Source of the DNA: a virus
DNA: 32,821 bases
Virus record (IMG/VR): IMGVR_UViG_3300036715_002111
Coordinates: 1 to 32,821 of that record
Direction: 5' to 3' (one strand)
Below are positions 6,911-13,176 of the stretch, in pieces. The position numbers and the translations under genes are program-made. The notes below the pieces were generated by a model. That model saw nothing but the letters and a program-made list of their open reading frames with translations, ran no database searches and was not told where the DNA came from. Position 1 is the first letter of the stretch; each line of letters opens with the position of its first letter.

Positions 6911-7876
6911 TCACGTCGTTTTTCCTTGGTCGTCAGGTTCGCCTGTGATGAAGGGCGCGTCGTCGTCGTTCCCGAAGGGAACGTTCTCGTCGGCAAGCCC
7001 CCCGACCCAACCGATGAGGTCGGCGTATTCTTCGAGAGTCAATTCGTCGAGGTGCTGGACGCCGAACGCCTCGCCCGCGTGGGCCATCACGTCGGTCGGC
7101 ACGATGCCGCTCGCTTGCACTTCGCCGCCAAGCTTGCGTTGCGCGTCACCGACATTCCGTGCCCAATCGGTCGCCGTCTTCAGTTGGTCGACGGTCGCGG
7201 CCTTCGTTGAATCGAGGCCGAGGTTGCGTTTGAACCAGCGGTGGATGGTGCCTTCGTCGAGTTTGTTGCTGCGCGCGACGGCCCAGAACTGTCGCAGGAA
7301 AGCCGCCGCGGGGTCGCCGTTGCTCGCGGGCGCGGGCGGAGAGGCGGGAGCGTTGCGCGGCGCGCTGCGTGCGCCCCGTTCTGCCCCGGAGTGTTCGTTG
7401 TCTGCCTCGTCCCCCGACTCGATGAAGAACGTTTTGAGCAATGCGTTCTTGGTCAAGTACGACAGCGCTTTTCCCGTCGCCTTGTCGCCCGTGTCGATGC
7501 CTTCGCCGACGAAACGAGACGTGATGCGTTCATCGGGCTTGTCGACGTTGAAAAAGGTCAGGGTCGCCCACAAAGTCCAGAGAGTTTGTTCTGCCCCCGA
7601 TTTCGTCTTGCCCGCAGGTTCAGACCTCGACAACTCGGGGTCGACGTTGATTGACCACCCGACGCCGTAACGGATGAGCGCGGGTCGGACGGCTGCCATC
7701 ACGTCGTCATGTTTCGCGTAGTTGTACGTCCCGCCTGCGGTTGCACGTCCTTTCTTCTGGACGTAGCTGGCCTCGCTCGCCACGAGCAACAGGCGTTGGT
7801 GGATGTTCAGCGACGCATCGTGCTTGAGCGTCGCGGGAACTTCCGCCTCAGGGGTGGGTTCGGTCCTCTTCGCCAA
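6911..7876 (-). CDS. erf: ERF-family single-strand annealing recombinase
   Basis: The 321-residue protein has the ERF-family N-terminal domain: NIHQRLLLVASEASYVQKKG, YNYAKHDDV, VRPALIRYGV, then DKPDERITSRFVGEGIDTGDKATGKALSYLTKNALLKTFFIESGDEAD at about 110-160. ERF proteins anneal complementary single strands for phage recombination and genome circularisation. A proline- and alanine-rich linker and a second C-terminal domain follow. The start is TTG (7874-7876); AGGAGG is 4 bases upstream and no better start is near. A promoter at 7895-7923 precedes it. Confidence 0.88.
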   Translation of the reverse strand: MAKRTEPTPEAEVPATLKHDASLNIHQRLLLVASEASYVQKKGRATAGGTYNYAKHDDVMAAVRPALIRYGVGWSINVDPELSRSEPAGKTKSGAEQTLWTLWATLTFFNVDKPDERITSRFVGEGIDTGDKATGKALSYLTKNALLKTFFIESGDEADNEHSGAERGARSAPRNAPASPPAPASNGDPAAAFLRQFWAVARSNKLDEGTIHRWFKRNLGLDSTKAATVDQLKTATDWARNVGDAQRKLGGEVQASGIVPTDVMAHAGEAFGVQHLDELTLEEYADLIGWVGGLADENVPFGNDDDAPFITGEPDDQGKTT

Positions 7877-7894
7877 TGTGCCTCCTTTGACAAT

Positions 7895-7923
7895 CGTTTA
7901 CTGCCGCAGGTTCATCGTGTCAG
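7895..7923 (-). promoter_or_regulatory. Promoter of the ERF gene
   Basis: On the minus strand CTGACA (7918-7923) and TAAACG (7895-7900) are 17 bases apart. CTGCGGCAGTAA before and across the -10 is identical to the sequence at the ParB-like promoter, 3.7 kb away. Confidence 0.55.
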
Positions 7924-7930
7924 CGTGGCG

Positions 7931-8140
7931 TCAATGAGTCAACAAGCTCACCACGACGTGCGTTCCCAGGTACAAGACGGTGAACAATGCGAGGGCGAAG
8001 AGCGCGATGTTGCCCGCTCGCCGACGCCTTCGCTCGCGGCGGGCGCGAGACAACCGCTCGCGTTCCCTGCGCGCCCGCCATCGAGCCTCCCACTCTTCGG
8101 GAGTCATCTCCACTTCCAACGGTCGCCACTTCAAATTCAT
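7931..8140 (-). CDS. Small basic membrane protein, 69 residues
   Basis: The first half is rich in R, E and W (about 12 arginines between 20 and 45), then one transmembrane helix follows (IALFALALFTVLYLG, about 47-65). GGGAGG lies 3 bases before ATG 8138-8140, which overlaps the upstream stop (ATGA). It pairs with a second small membrane protein just upstream. Function unknown; a membrane-attached regulator is possible. Confidence 0.65.
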   Translation of the reverse strand: MNLKWRPLEVEMTPEEWEARWRARRERERLSRARRERRRRRAGNIALFALALFTVLYLGTHVVVSLLTH

Positions 8141-8355
8141 TCGCCTCCCTTGCTCCCTATGCCGTAGCGAGTCACCCACGGGGCGAGCCAATTCGTGGCG
8201 AAGACGCCGAGGCCGCTGATGATGGCGACCACGGTCGTCTGCCAGTTCTCGCTCGTCATGTTGAACACGTCATAGCGAAAGGTCGCCAGTGCGGAGACGA
8301 AACCCCATGCGGCAACCACGCCGAGTGTCCAAAGGATGCCTTTCCAACCGTTCAC
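8137..8355 (-). CDS. Small two-helix membrane protein, 72 residues
   Basis: Two hydrophobic helices (about 6-24 and 41-60) are separated by a short polar loop (RYDVFNMTSENWQ). This looks holin-like in size and layout, but the lysis genes are 6 kb away, so I do not call it a holin. The start is GTG 8353-8355 with GGAGG 6 bases upstream, overlapping the XRE regulator's stop (GTGA). Confidence 0.62.
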   Translation of the reverse strand: MNGWKGILWTLGVVAAWGFVSALATFRYDVFNMTSENWQTTVVAIISGLGVFATNWLAPWVTRYGIGSKGGE

Positions 8356-8633
8356 GCGTCACCTCCTCTCACGATGATGGGGATTACAACGTGCAGCAGC
8401 CTACCACCGTGAAGTGACTCCAAGGCGAGGAGTTCATGCGGCTCGGGGAGTCGCAATCCGCGTTCGATTTCGCTGAGATGACTTGCGCTGATGCCCGTCT
8501 GCGCGGCGAGGGCGGCGACGCTCATCTCGCCCCGCGCCTCGGTCAAGGTGCACACGTCTTCGCCAAGGTGACGCTTGCACAGCGCGGCGGCGAAGGCGGG
8601 AGCGGGGTACTCGGTCGGGGCCTTGCGTTTCAC
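8352..8633 (-). CDS. XRE/Cro-type HTH regulator
   Basis: The 93-residue protein carries a Cro/CI-type helix-turn-helix at about 31-70: SVAALAAQTGISASHLSEIERGLRLP. The C-terminus is a short strand-rich tail with no protease or oligomer domain. The start is GTG 8631-8633; a G-rich site (GGGGGG) lies 7 bases before and the GTG overlaps the stop of a 40-residue gene (GTGA). It is the only clear transcription-factor gene, so it is the best candidate to bind the repeated operators. No integrase is present, so a lysogeny role is not implied. Confidence 0.8.
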   Translation of the reverse strand: MKRKAPTEYPAPAFAAALCKRHLGEDVCTLTEARGEMSVAALAAQTGISASHLSEIERGLRLPEPHELLALESLHGGRLLHVVIPIIVRGGDA

Positions 8634-8752
8634 GACAGGCCCCCCGAAAGAGCGGGGGCAGTCGACCTGCGGCGGGTCGACTGCCCCCAGAGGCAACCAT
8701 CGTCGGCGAAGACGACGTTGCCACTGTACCGCAGTCTGCCATTCGTTGTCAT
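8630..8752 (-). CDS. Short gene, 40 residues, containing a strong hairpin
   Basis: The ATG at 8750-8752 overlaps the upstream stop (ATGA) and its own stop overlaps the XRE gene's GTG (GTGA). This double overlap argues for translation. The peptide is basic and polar with no recognised domain. The DNA for its C-terminal third forms a perfect 14-base stem (8654-8688). Translation through the hairpin may set whether the regulator gene is translated, as in a leader peptide; that is inference. Confidence 0.5.
   Translation of the reverse strand: MTTNGRLRYSGNVVFADDGCLWGQSTRRRSTAPALSGGLS
8654..8688 (-). promoter_or_regulatory. Perfect 14-bp hairpin upstream of XRE gene
   Basis: GGGGGCAGTCGACC (8654-8667) pairs perfectly with GGTCGACTGCCCCC (8675-8688) around 7 bases. 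No T-run follows on the minus strand, so a normal terminator is less likely. It ends 20 bases before the XRE start and lies inside the 40-residue gene. Confidence 0.7.
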
Positions 8753-9066
8753 TCGTCGTTCCCTTCCTCGTCGCGGGGCACCCAGCGAGACGGATAAAAC
8801 TGACAGCGCCAGTCGGGTTCGATGATTGGCCATCCCTCTTCGATTACCTCGGGCGCGCTGTTGGCGGTTGGCTTGGAGTAACATTCGCTCAGGCTGAACG
8901 AATGCGGTTGACCGCAATTGGCACAACACCGCAATCGGACTGACTCCCCCCGCAACCGTTTCACCTCGGCCTCGGCTTGCTTCAGCATCTCCGCAACGGT
9001 AACCGGGGGAACGTATCGCTTCCCGTCCACAAAGTTGCCGCGCGCGGAGTCGTATCGGATGCTCAT
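8749..9066 (-). CDS. Zinc-binding family member 1, 105 residues
   Basis: The middle has a short helix (VAEMLKQAEAEVKRLRGESVRLR) followed by cysteines C48, C51, C62 and C88 and a YPSRW ending. Two adjacent upstream genes have the same plan: helix, CxxC, single C, C with a nearby aromatic, SRW. They look like tandem paralogues. The ATG at 9064-9066 overlaps the upstream stop (ATGA). A longer upstream frame has a poor start. Role unknown. Confidence 0.65.
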   Translation of the reverse strand: MSIRYDSARGNFVDGKRYVPPVTVAEMLKQAEAEVKRLRGESVRLRCCANCGQPHSFSLSECYSKPTANSAPEVIEEGWPIIEPDWRCQFYPSRWVPRDEEGNDE

Positions 9067-9437
9067 GACTCGCCCCCTTCGTCCACGCGGGCAGCCCATA
9101 GAGATTCGCCATCGAACCACTCGACATGACAGTGCTCGTGCGGCATCGTGAGGCGATAGGGACTCCGCGCATAGCAACGGAACCCAGATGCCCATCCGTA
9201 TTGCGTATATGCGCAGTTGCCGCAGCACTTCAGCCGCTCCGCCTCGGCTTCCAGTGCGGCGACGCGGGCGACCTCTGCCTGCACATCACGTGAGCGAATG
9301 ACGACCTCGTATCGCTCGGCGCACTTGGAACAGAGGCACACCAAATCTCCGACGCCTGAGCTCCACCAATCGAAGTCTGCGTCGTAGAACGTCTTTGCCT
9401 TGCAGATATCACACAGGTAGTAATTACCGCCCGCCAT
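9063..9437 (-). CDS. Zinc-binding family member 2 with extra zinc ribbon, 124 residues
   Basis: Two cysteine groups are present. The first (CDIC at 9-12, CLCSKC at 34-39) looks like a separate zinc ribbon. The second (CCGNC at 71-75, C88, C103) follows a coiled-coil helix and matches the two neighbouring genes. The start is ATG 9435-9437; GTG directly before it is an alternative. It overlaps the upstream gene's end by 14 bases. Function unknown. Confidence 0.65.
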   Translation of the reverse strand: MAGGNYYLCDICKAKTFYDADFDWWSSGVGDLVCLCSKCAERYEVVIRSRDVQAEVARVAALEAEAERLKCCGNCAYTQYGWASGFRCYARSPYRLTMPHEHCHVEWFDGESLWAARVDEGGES

Positions 9438-9696
9438 CACTTGCTCTTCTCTTCGCGTAGGCAGTCCAGCGCGACGGCGTGAAGTGACAGTGGTTGAGGT
9501 TGTAGTAGTCCCCGCTCCATGGCCTTTGCTTGTCGTATGTAGGTTCCAACTTGCAATCGAACCGCACGGGGTCCCAGTGTGCGCAGCTCCCGCAGACCTT
9601 CGTCATCTGCAGCTCGCCCTCCAACTCGGCGATGCGGGCCTCATATTTCTCGGTGAAACAACCGCAGTCAATGAAGTGCGTCGTGTGTTCTCTCAT
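9424..9696 (-). CDS. Zinc-binding family member 3, 90 residues
   Basis: The same plan as the two genes downstream: helix (YEARIAELEGELQ), CGSC at 35-38, C48, C70 and TPSRW at 73-77. The N-terminal DCGC adds two more cysteines. The ATG at 9694-9696 overlaps the stop of the HTH gene (ATGA). With the neighbours it forms a three-gene series in one unit, probably by duplication. Confidence 0.66.
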   Translation of the reverse strand: MREHTTHFIDCGCFTEKYEARIAELEGELQMTKVCGSCAHWDPVRFDCKLEPTYDKQRPWSGDYYNLNHCHFTPSRWTAYAKRRASDGGR

Positions 9697-9896
9697 TCGT
9701 CGCCACCTTCCTCGGGGTGGCCCCACGCATCGGCGACCGACGCGCGCACTTTCCAATGAGAGTTCGGCCTGCGACGTTTCGCCTTCAGGTCGCCGCGTTG
9801 CACGGCTCGCCACGCGGTCATGTAGCAACAGCCCTCGCGAGCTGCGACCTCGTGCAACGTCAGCCACGGGTCTTTTGTTGGGGTAGGTTCTGTCAT
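9693..9896 (-). CDS. Excisionase-type HTH DNA-binding protein, 67 residues
   Basis: LTLHEVAAREGCCYMTAWRAVQRGDL followed by a basic wing (KAKRRRPNSHWKVR) matches the MerR/excisionase-type (HTH_17) domain. The protein is just this domain plus a short acidic tail. GGAGG lies 5 bases before ATG 9894-9896. It opens the zinc-protein unit, 60 bases after element M copy 2. Without an integrase it is more likely a transcription factor than an excisionase. Confidence 0.78.
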   Translation of the reverse strand: MTEPTPTKDPWLTLHEVAAREGCCYMTAWRAVQRGDLKAKRRRPNSHWKVRASVADAWGHPEEGGDE

Positions 9897-9958
9897 CGTC
9901 ACCTCCTGTCGTGGTGCGTTCGTTGGGTCAACGGTGACGCGTTGGTCGATGCGAACGA

Positions 9959-10010
9959 ATGTAGTACATCGAAGATGCACCTCCCGCGCGCCACCGTCGT
10001 TCCAAATGCG
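9959..10010 (-). promoter_or_regulatory. Element M, copy 2 (gap 9897-10010)
   Basis: On the minus strand: degenerate GCGTT-type inverted repeat, GGTGGCGCG (9987-9995), 17 bases, then ATGTACTACAT (9959-9969), a palindrome around one base. Nineteen bases (GAACGAATGTAGTACATCG on the plus strand) are identical to 29769-29787. A later CGCGTCACCGT can pair with ACGGTGGCGCG (one G-U). Confidence 0.65.
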
Positions 10011-10739
10011 TCACCGTTCATCCGTGCGTGGGCGTCCCACGACCGTCGTCATCTCTCGCCAGACGCGAACGCCGGGAAGGTCGGCGGCGAATATTTCGAG
10101 CGCGCGGTCCCAGCCGAATTGCTTGACCGCGAAGTCTACGTACCTGTGTATCGCCTTCTCGTCGGGCGTGCAGTACGCACGCGGCACGAGGTTCGCGTCC
10201 TCGATTGCAACGCGCGTGACGGGCCGCGCCGACACCGAACCAGCCGCCGTGTCGACACGTCGCACGTTCTCGGGCACGACGACGGCGAACGTGTCGGGGT
10301 CGGGTCCTGCGAGCGTTGCGGGGTCTACGCCGATAGCCTGCGCGAGACGTTCGTTCTCGGCCTCGCGTCGTTTCGCTGCTTCACGCAGCGCCTCGCGGGC
10401 CTCGATTTCGCGGCGCCGTCGTTCATGCTCTTTCTCGGTGTGGTAGGCGGCGATGGCCCTCCGCAATTTGGCCTCCATGTCGACGACCGGGGCAAGCTTC
10501 TCCTTGAACAACGAGTCGATGAGCTTCTTGTGGTCGAGGAGCGGTTTGGTGAGTCGTTTCCGGAGTTCCTCGGAATCCTTCAAGTGCGCGTTGCAACGGG
10601 CGAGGAGTTCGCTCGCCGCGCTCACGTTGCTGTCGGAGACGACCGCGACCGACTCAGCCTCGGCGGCGAGGACCATCGCTTGCGCCGACACCTCGGCGAC
10701 CTGTAGGGACTCCCATTCGTTGTTCGTCGCAGTCGTCAA
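10011..10739 (-). CDS. Coiled-coil protein of the recombination block, 242 residues
   Basis: A long central coiled coil (about 45-130; LRKRLTKPLLDHKKLIDSLF and a charged EKEHERRRREIEAREAL run) is followed by a C-terminal globular part with VPRAYC and LPGVRVWREM. Phages with ERF-type recombinases often carry such a partner, usually annotated as unknown; an annealing or exonuclease accessory role is inference. The start is TTG 10737-10739, overlapping the upstream stop (TTGA), with GGGAGG 7 bases upstream. A longer GTG start at 10754 would swallow this ribosome site. Confidence 0.65.
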   Translation of the reverse strand: MTTATNNEWESLQVAEVSAQAMVLAAEAESVAVVSDSNVSAASELLARCNAHLKDSEELRKRLTKPLLDHKKLIDSLFKEKLAPVVDMEAKLRRAIAAYHTEKEHERRRREIEAREALREAAKRREAENERLAQAIGVDPATLAGPDPDTFAVVVPENVRRVDTAAGSVSARPVTRVAIEDANLVPRAYCTPDEKAIHRYVDFAVKQFGWDRALEIFAADLPGVRVWREMTTVVGRPRTDER

Positions 10740-10984
10740 CGGCTCGCCTCCCACTTCACGGCGGTGGCGAACATGTCGTCGCGGCGCTTATCCGCGCACG
10801 CAACGCACAACAGCCCATCGACGGACTGATAGTGCGAGGAGTCGGATGTGTAGCCGTAGGGGTTGCCCTTCGGGACGATACGCACCGATACGCTCATCAT
10901 GACGCGTCGCCCTCCGGGGTACGTGCAATCCTCAGTCGCCTCGATGTCTTTGCCGCAGTCGGCGCACTTCACTGTCTCGTTCAC
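10736..10984 (-). CDS. Zinc-ribbon hypothetical protein, 82 residues
   Basis: CADC near residue 8 and CVAC near residue 62 form a probable zinc site, with a strand-rich middle (RVMMSVSVRIVP) between. The start is GTG 10982-10984 with GGAGG 5 bases upstream; an in-frame ATG at 11018-11020 lacks a ribosome site. It opens the unit leading to the coiled-coil protein. Function unknown. Confidence 0.65.
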   Translation of the reverse strand: MNETVKCADCGKDIEATEDCTYPGGRRVMMSVSVRIVPKGNPYGYTSDSSHYQSVDGLLCVACADKRRDDMFATAVKWEASR

Positions 10985-11002
10985 GGTTGCCTCCGTGGTC
11001 GT

Positions 11003-11019
11003 TGGTCGAATGTCGACCA
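11003..11019. promoter_or_regulatory. Inverted repeat, candidate operator
   Basis: TGGTCGA and TCGACCA form a perfect 7-base inverted repeat with 3 bases between. It lies 18-35 bases before the GTG of the zinc-ribbon gene, where a repressor could block transcription. TTATCAT nearby is a possible -10, but no convincing -35 is present. Confidence 0.45.
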
Positions 11020-11080
11020 TTGTTGAACGATGATAACAGACGAACGTAACGTAAGGCGATGTCCTCCTTTCAGGTTGTTT

Positions 11081-11115
11081 CGCTGCCGCCAGCCCCGAAG
11101 GGCGACGGCGGCGGG
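11081..11115 (-). repeat. Repeated GC-rich hairpin, copy 1 (gap 10985-11126)
   Basis: CGCTGCCGCCAGCCCC and GGGCGACGGCGGC form a stem with an internal loop; on the minus strand the tip is CCC-TTCG-GGG, a stable UUCG loop. The second copy is at 12887-12921. It follows a gene stop and lacks a T-run. An AAGGAGG site just after it has no start codon, perhaps a remnant. Confidence 0.6.
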
Positions 11116-11126
11116 TGTCGAGCGGG

Positions 11127-11564
11127 TCAACGCGCGACGTCTTCGATGCCGATGTAGCGCGGGGCGACGGGCATTTGGCGGGCGAGTTTGCGTTCGCGCG
11201 TCGCGGAATCGTCGTCGTGAAGGATGGAGAAATTGTCGCCGGAGTTCGGGCCGTCAAGGTCGACGACGAGCGGGAAATCGGGGGATGTGTAAACGGCGGC
11301 GCGGTTCATGGATTCATAGACGCGCACGACGTTGTTGTAAGCGATGCGCGCGTTAAGGTCGAAATAACGTGACGGGTCGGTGATGCGGGAACAATCGGTC
11401 ACGGCATTGACCAATTCGAGAAGGTCGATGCGCGTGACGCGGCGCGATTTCATCACGGCGGCGTAGAAATCGACGAAGTAAGGGAAACGCGCGTCGTTGA
11501 GATGTTCGCGCATCACGAGGTAAATGTCGTTCGTCAGGTCGGTGAAGTTCGGCGTCGGGTTCAT
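11127..11564 (-). CDS. Hypothetical protein, 145 residues
   Basis: No family recognised. It is mostly helical at the N-terminus (DLTNDIYLVMREHLNDARFPYFVDFY) with a strand-rich C-terminal half. GGAGG lies 4 bases before the ATG, and a full P-family promoter is 50 bases upstream. Next after it is the UUCG hairpin. Its own strong promoter and lack of overlap with neighbours mark it as a single-gene unit. Confidence 0.66.
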   Translation of the reverse strand: MNPTPNFTDLTNDIYLVMREHLNDARFPYFVDFYAAVMKSRRVTRIDLLELVNAVTDCSRITDPSRYFDLNARIAYNNVVRVYESMNRAAVYTSPDFPLVVDLDGPNSGDNFSILHDDDSATRERKLARQMPVAPRYIGIEDVAR

Positions 11565-11600
11565 CGTTCCTCCAGTGTTGCGATTGCCTGTGTTGGGTTC

Positions 11601-11650
11601 ATTATCGACACCCAGGCGAGGAAGTCAATCCCTGTAAACGTTCACGCACG
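11601..11650 (-). promoter_or_regulatory. P-family promoter P3
   Basis: On the minus strand: GAACGTTTACAGG, two bases, TTGACT (11623-11628), exactly 16 bases, GATAAT (11601-11606), then the ACACAGGCAA leader. GTTGTC/GACAAC, an inverted repeat, lies 15 bases upstream of GAACG. The same layout is at P1 and P2. Confidence 0.8.
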
Positions 11651-11743
11651 CACTGTGTGTTGTCGTCTCGGACAACGCCGTGTGTAGACATCGTTCCCGT
11701 CATTTGGGACGACGGTGGCGCGTCCACCCTGCGCCCGCGACAC

Positions 11744-11792
11744 GATACATTCGCGAGTGCATGGCGACGCGCCACCGTGCGTTAGAACGCGT
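11744..11792 (-). promoter_or_regulatory. Element M, copy 3 (in gap 11565-11801)
   Basis: GCGTTCTAACGC inverted repeat, GGTGGCGCG (11768-11776), 17 bases, ATGTATC (11744-11750) on the minus strand. The arm ACGGTGGCGCG pairs perfectly with CGCGCCACCGT about 45 bases on. The 237-base gap holds only this element and promoter P3. Confidence 0.65.
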
Positions 11793-11801
11793 CGAATCAA
11801 G

Positions 11802-12077
11802 TCAAGCGTCGATGTCGCCCTCGTCCATGCGCGATTCCGCACGGGCGATGGCCGCTTCTTCTTTGCTTTCGCGTCGCGCTTCGTCGCGCGACAACAGGTT
11901 GGACTCCCAACCCGACCATCCGCAGGTGCAGACGGCGGTGCGTTCGTTTGAGTGTTCGCCGCAGTCTTCGCCCGAATCGGCGGGCGTCGCGTCGTCGAAG
12001 TCTTCGACCGGGCGATAACACCAAGGGCAGTAACCTCGGTCGTCGGGCGGCGTCGTCTTCCAATCGTCGTAGCTCAT
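11802..12077 (-). CDS. Zinc-ribbon hypothetical protein, 91 residues
   Basis: CPWC near residue 16, CGEH near 38 and CTCGWSGW near 50 suggest a zinc ribbon; the C-terminus is charged and helical. The ATG at 12075-12077 overlaps the upstream stop (ATGA); an ATG four codons earlier is possible, but neither has a clear ribosome site, which fits coupled translation. Function unknown. Confidence 0.6.
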   Translation of the reverse strand: MSYDDWKTTPPDDRGYCPWCYRPVEDFDDATPADSGEDCGEHSNERTAVCTCGWSGWESNLLSRDEARRESKEEAAIARAESRMDEGDIDA

Positions 12078-12220
12078 TCGTCGCACCATTCGCCCATCGT
12101 GTCGTTGCTCACGCGGTCCTCGAAGGCGACATCTTCGAGGTCTGGCATGTTCGCGGGCACGAAGCTTGAGTCGCGGTCCCCGTATTCCCAGATGCGCCCC
12201 GCGTCGTTGTGACGTTTCAT
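12074..12220 (-). CDS. Hypothetical acidic protein, 48 residues
   Basis: A small acidic protein (many D and E) with one cysteine near the end and no recognised domain. GGAGG lies 6 bases before ATG 12218-12220. It overlaps the next gene by ATGA. The N-terminal extension in the same frame (up to 12274) lacks a good start. Confidence 0.55.
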   Translation of the reverse strand: MKRHNDAGRIWEYGDRDSSFVPANMPDLEDVAFEDRVSNDTMGEWCDE

Positions 12221-12221
12221 G

Positions 12222-12284
12222 TCAGTCCTCCAAATGTTTGCAACCGATGCAGGACGGGGCGAAGTCGGCGTCAAACGGCGACAT
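12222..12284 (-). CDS. Possible 20-residue peptide with CxxC
   Basis: A very short frame, MSPFDADFAPSCIGCKHLED, begins 14 bases inside the end of the upstream gene and stops 1 base before the next start. GAGG is only 3 bases before the ATG. The CIGC pair resembles half a zinc site. It may be real, but the evidence is spacing and packing only. Confidence 0.35.
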   Translation of the reverse strand: MSPFDADFAPSCIGCKHLED

Positions 12285-12594
12285 GCGCCTCATCGTCGGT
12301 CGCCTTCTTCGTCCCGCGCTTCGAGGGCTTGGGGTCGGGCGTCGCCTGCGGTTTATTCGGGGAAGCGTCTTTCTTCGGCGCGTTCGCTTCCGGGTCCTTG
12401 GGCGGTGCAACGGCTTTGCGCTGCGCCTTCCGCGCTTCGCGCAACGCTTGCCCGAGAGCGTCCCGCAGGATGCGGGTTTGGGCGGCGGTCATCCGCGTCG
12501 GGAGCGGGTTCACGAGGTCGACGAACGCCTCGGCTCCTTCGAGGGTCACGGTCGCGACCGGTTCCTTGTTCGCGTCGATGATGTTCCTGGTCAT
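12271..12594 (-). CDS. Hypothetical protein with basic, proline-rich tail, 107 residues
   Basis: The first 60 residues look globular (PVATVTLEGAEAFVDLVN, helical after). The last 45 are low complexity, rich in K, P, A and D (APPKDPEANAPKKDASPNK). Such tails can bind nucleic acid or be flexible linkers. AAGGAG lies 6 bases before ATG 12592-12594. Function unknown. Confidence 0.6.
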   Translation of the reverse strand: MTRNIIDANKEPVATVTLEGAEAFVDLVNPLPTRMTAAQTRILRDALGQALREARKAQRKAVAPPKDPEANAPKKDASPNKPQATPDPKPSKRGTKKATDDEAHVAV

Positions 12595-12595
12595 G

Positions 12596-12865
12596 TCAGT
12601 CTCCTTGATCGGTCGGCTCAGGGCCGAGCTTCGTGACGTCGACGCCCTCCATCTTGAAGTAATCGACAATCGGTTGGACGACGGATGCGCCCATGTCGAG
12701 CACGTCGTGCATGGCCTGTAGCGCGACGAGGCGCGCGAGTTCGAGGCGCACAACCGGATGATGCACGGGGTTGATTTCGAGCTTCTGGGCCGGGTCGTAC
12801 AGCGTGCGGGCGAACATCACATACTTGGCTTGTTCCTCGGGCGTCAGTGTCTTCCACAATTGCAC
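12596..12865 (-). CDS. Hypothetical helical protein, 89 residues
   Basis: Mostly helical, with no known motif. The start is GTG 12863-12865 with GGGAGG 7 bases upstream, and the repeated hairpin ends about 6 bases before that site, so the hairpin may control or protect this mRNA. It runs almost directly into the next gene (1-base gap). Confidence 0.62.
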   Translation of the reverse strand: MQLWKTLTPEEQAKYVMFARTLYDPAQKLEINPVHHPVVRLELARLVALQAMHDVLDMGASVVQPIVDYFKMEGVDVTKLGPEPTDQGD

Positions 12866-12886
12866 AATGTCACCTCCCTTCGATTC

Positions 12887-12921
12887 CGCTGCCGCCAGCC
12901 CCAGCCGGGGCGACGGCGGCG
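12887..12921 (-). repeat. Repeated GC-rich hairpin, copy 2
   Basis: CGCTGCCGCCAGCCCC and GGGGCGACGGCGGCG form the same stem with internal loop as at 11081-11115, but with a different tip (AGCC). It lies in the 69-base gap between two genes. Confidence 0.6.
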
Positions 12922-12934
12922 TATATGAGGGAAG

Positions 12935-13138
12935 TCAGTGCATCCAGACGACGAACCCGCGCGAGGGCACGTAAGCGAGGGCGACATCGTGCCCAGCGTT
13001 ATCGCGGCGACGGGCGTACTCGAAGGCGTGCTTGGGGGTCGTGTACGTGCGTGAACGCGCCCACATGGCGTCGAACGTCATGGCGAGCGCGTCGTCGATG
13101 GTGGGGAACTGGAGCGAATAATCGATGTTGTGGAGCAT
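12935..13138 (-). CDS. Hypothetical protein, 67 residues
   Basis: No recognised family. A helical, aromatic-rich protein (AMWARSRTYTTPKHAFEYARRR). AGGAGG lies 7 bases before ATG 13136-13138. Promoter P4 lies 40 bases upstream, and a hairpin follows, so it may be a single-gene unit like the genes behind P1-P3. Confidence 0.65.
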   Translation of the reverse strand: MLHNIDYSLQFPTIDDALAMTFDAMWARSRTYTTPKHAFEYARRRDNAGHDVALAYVPSRGFVVWMH

Positions 13139-13176
13139 TGTCGTTCCTCCTGCGCGGCGTTGCCTGTGTCGGTTCG

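Noticed and set aside
8137-8355. Holin
   Set aside because: The two-helix layout fits, but it is in the regulator/recombination block and a better lysis cassette exists at 13.9-15.0 kb.
9693-9896. Excisionase of a lysogeny module
   Set aside because: The HTH type fits, but no integrase or attachment site is seen, so a plain DNA-binding regulator is more likely.
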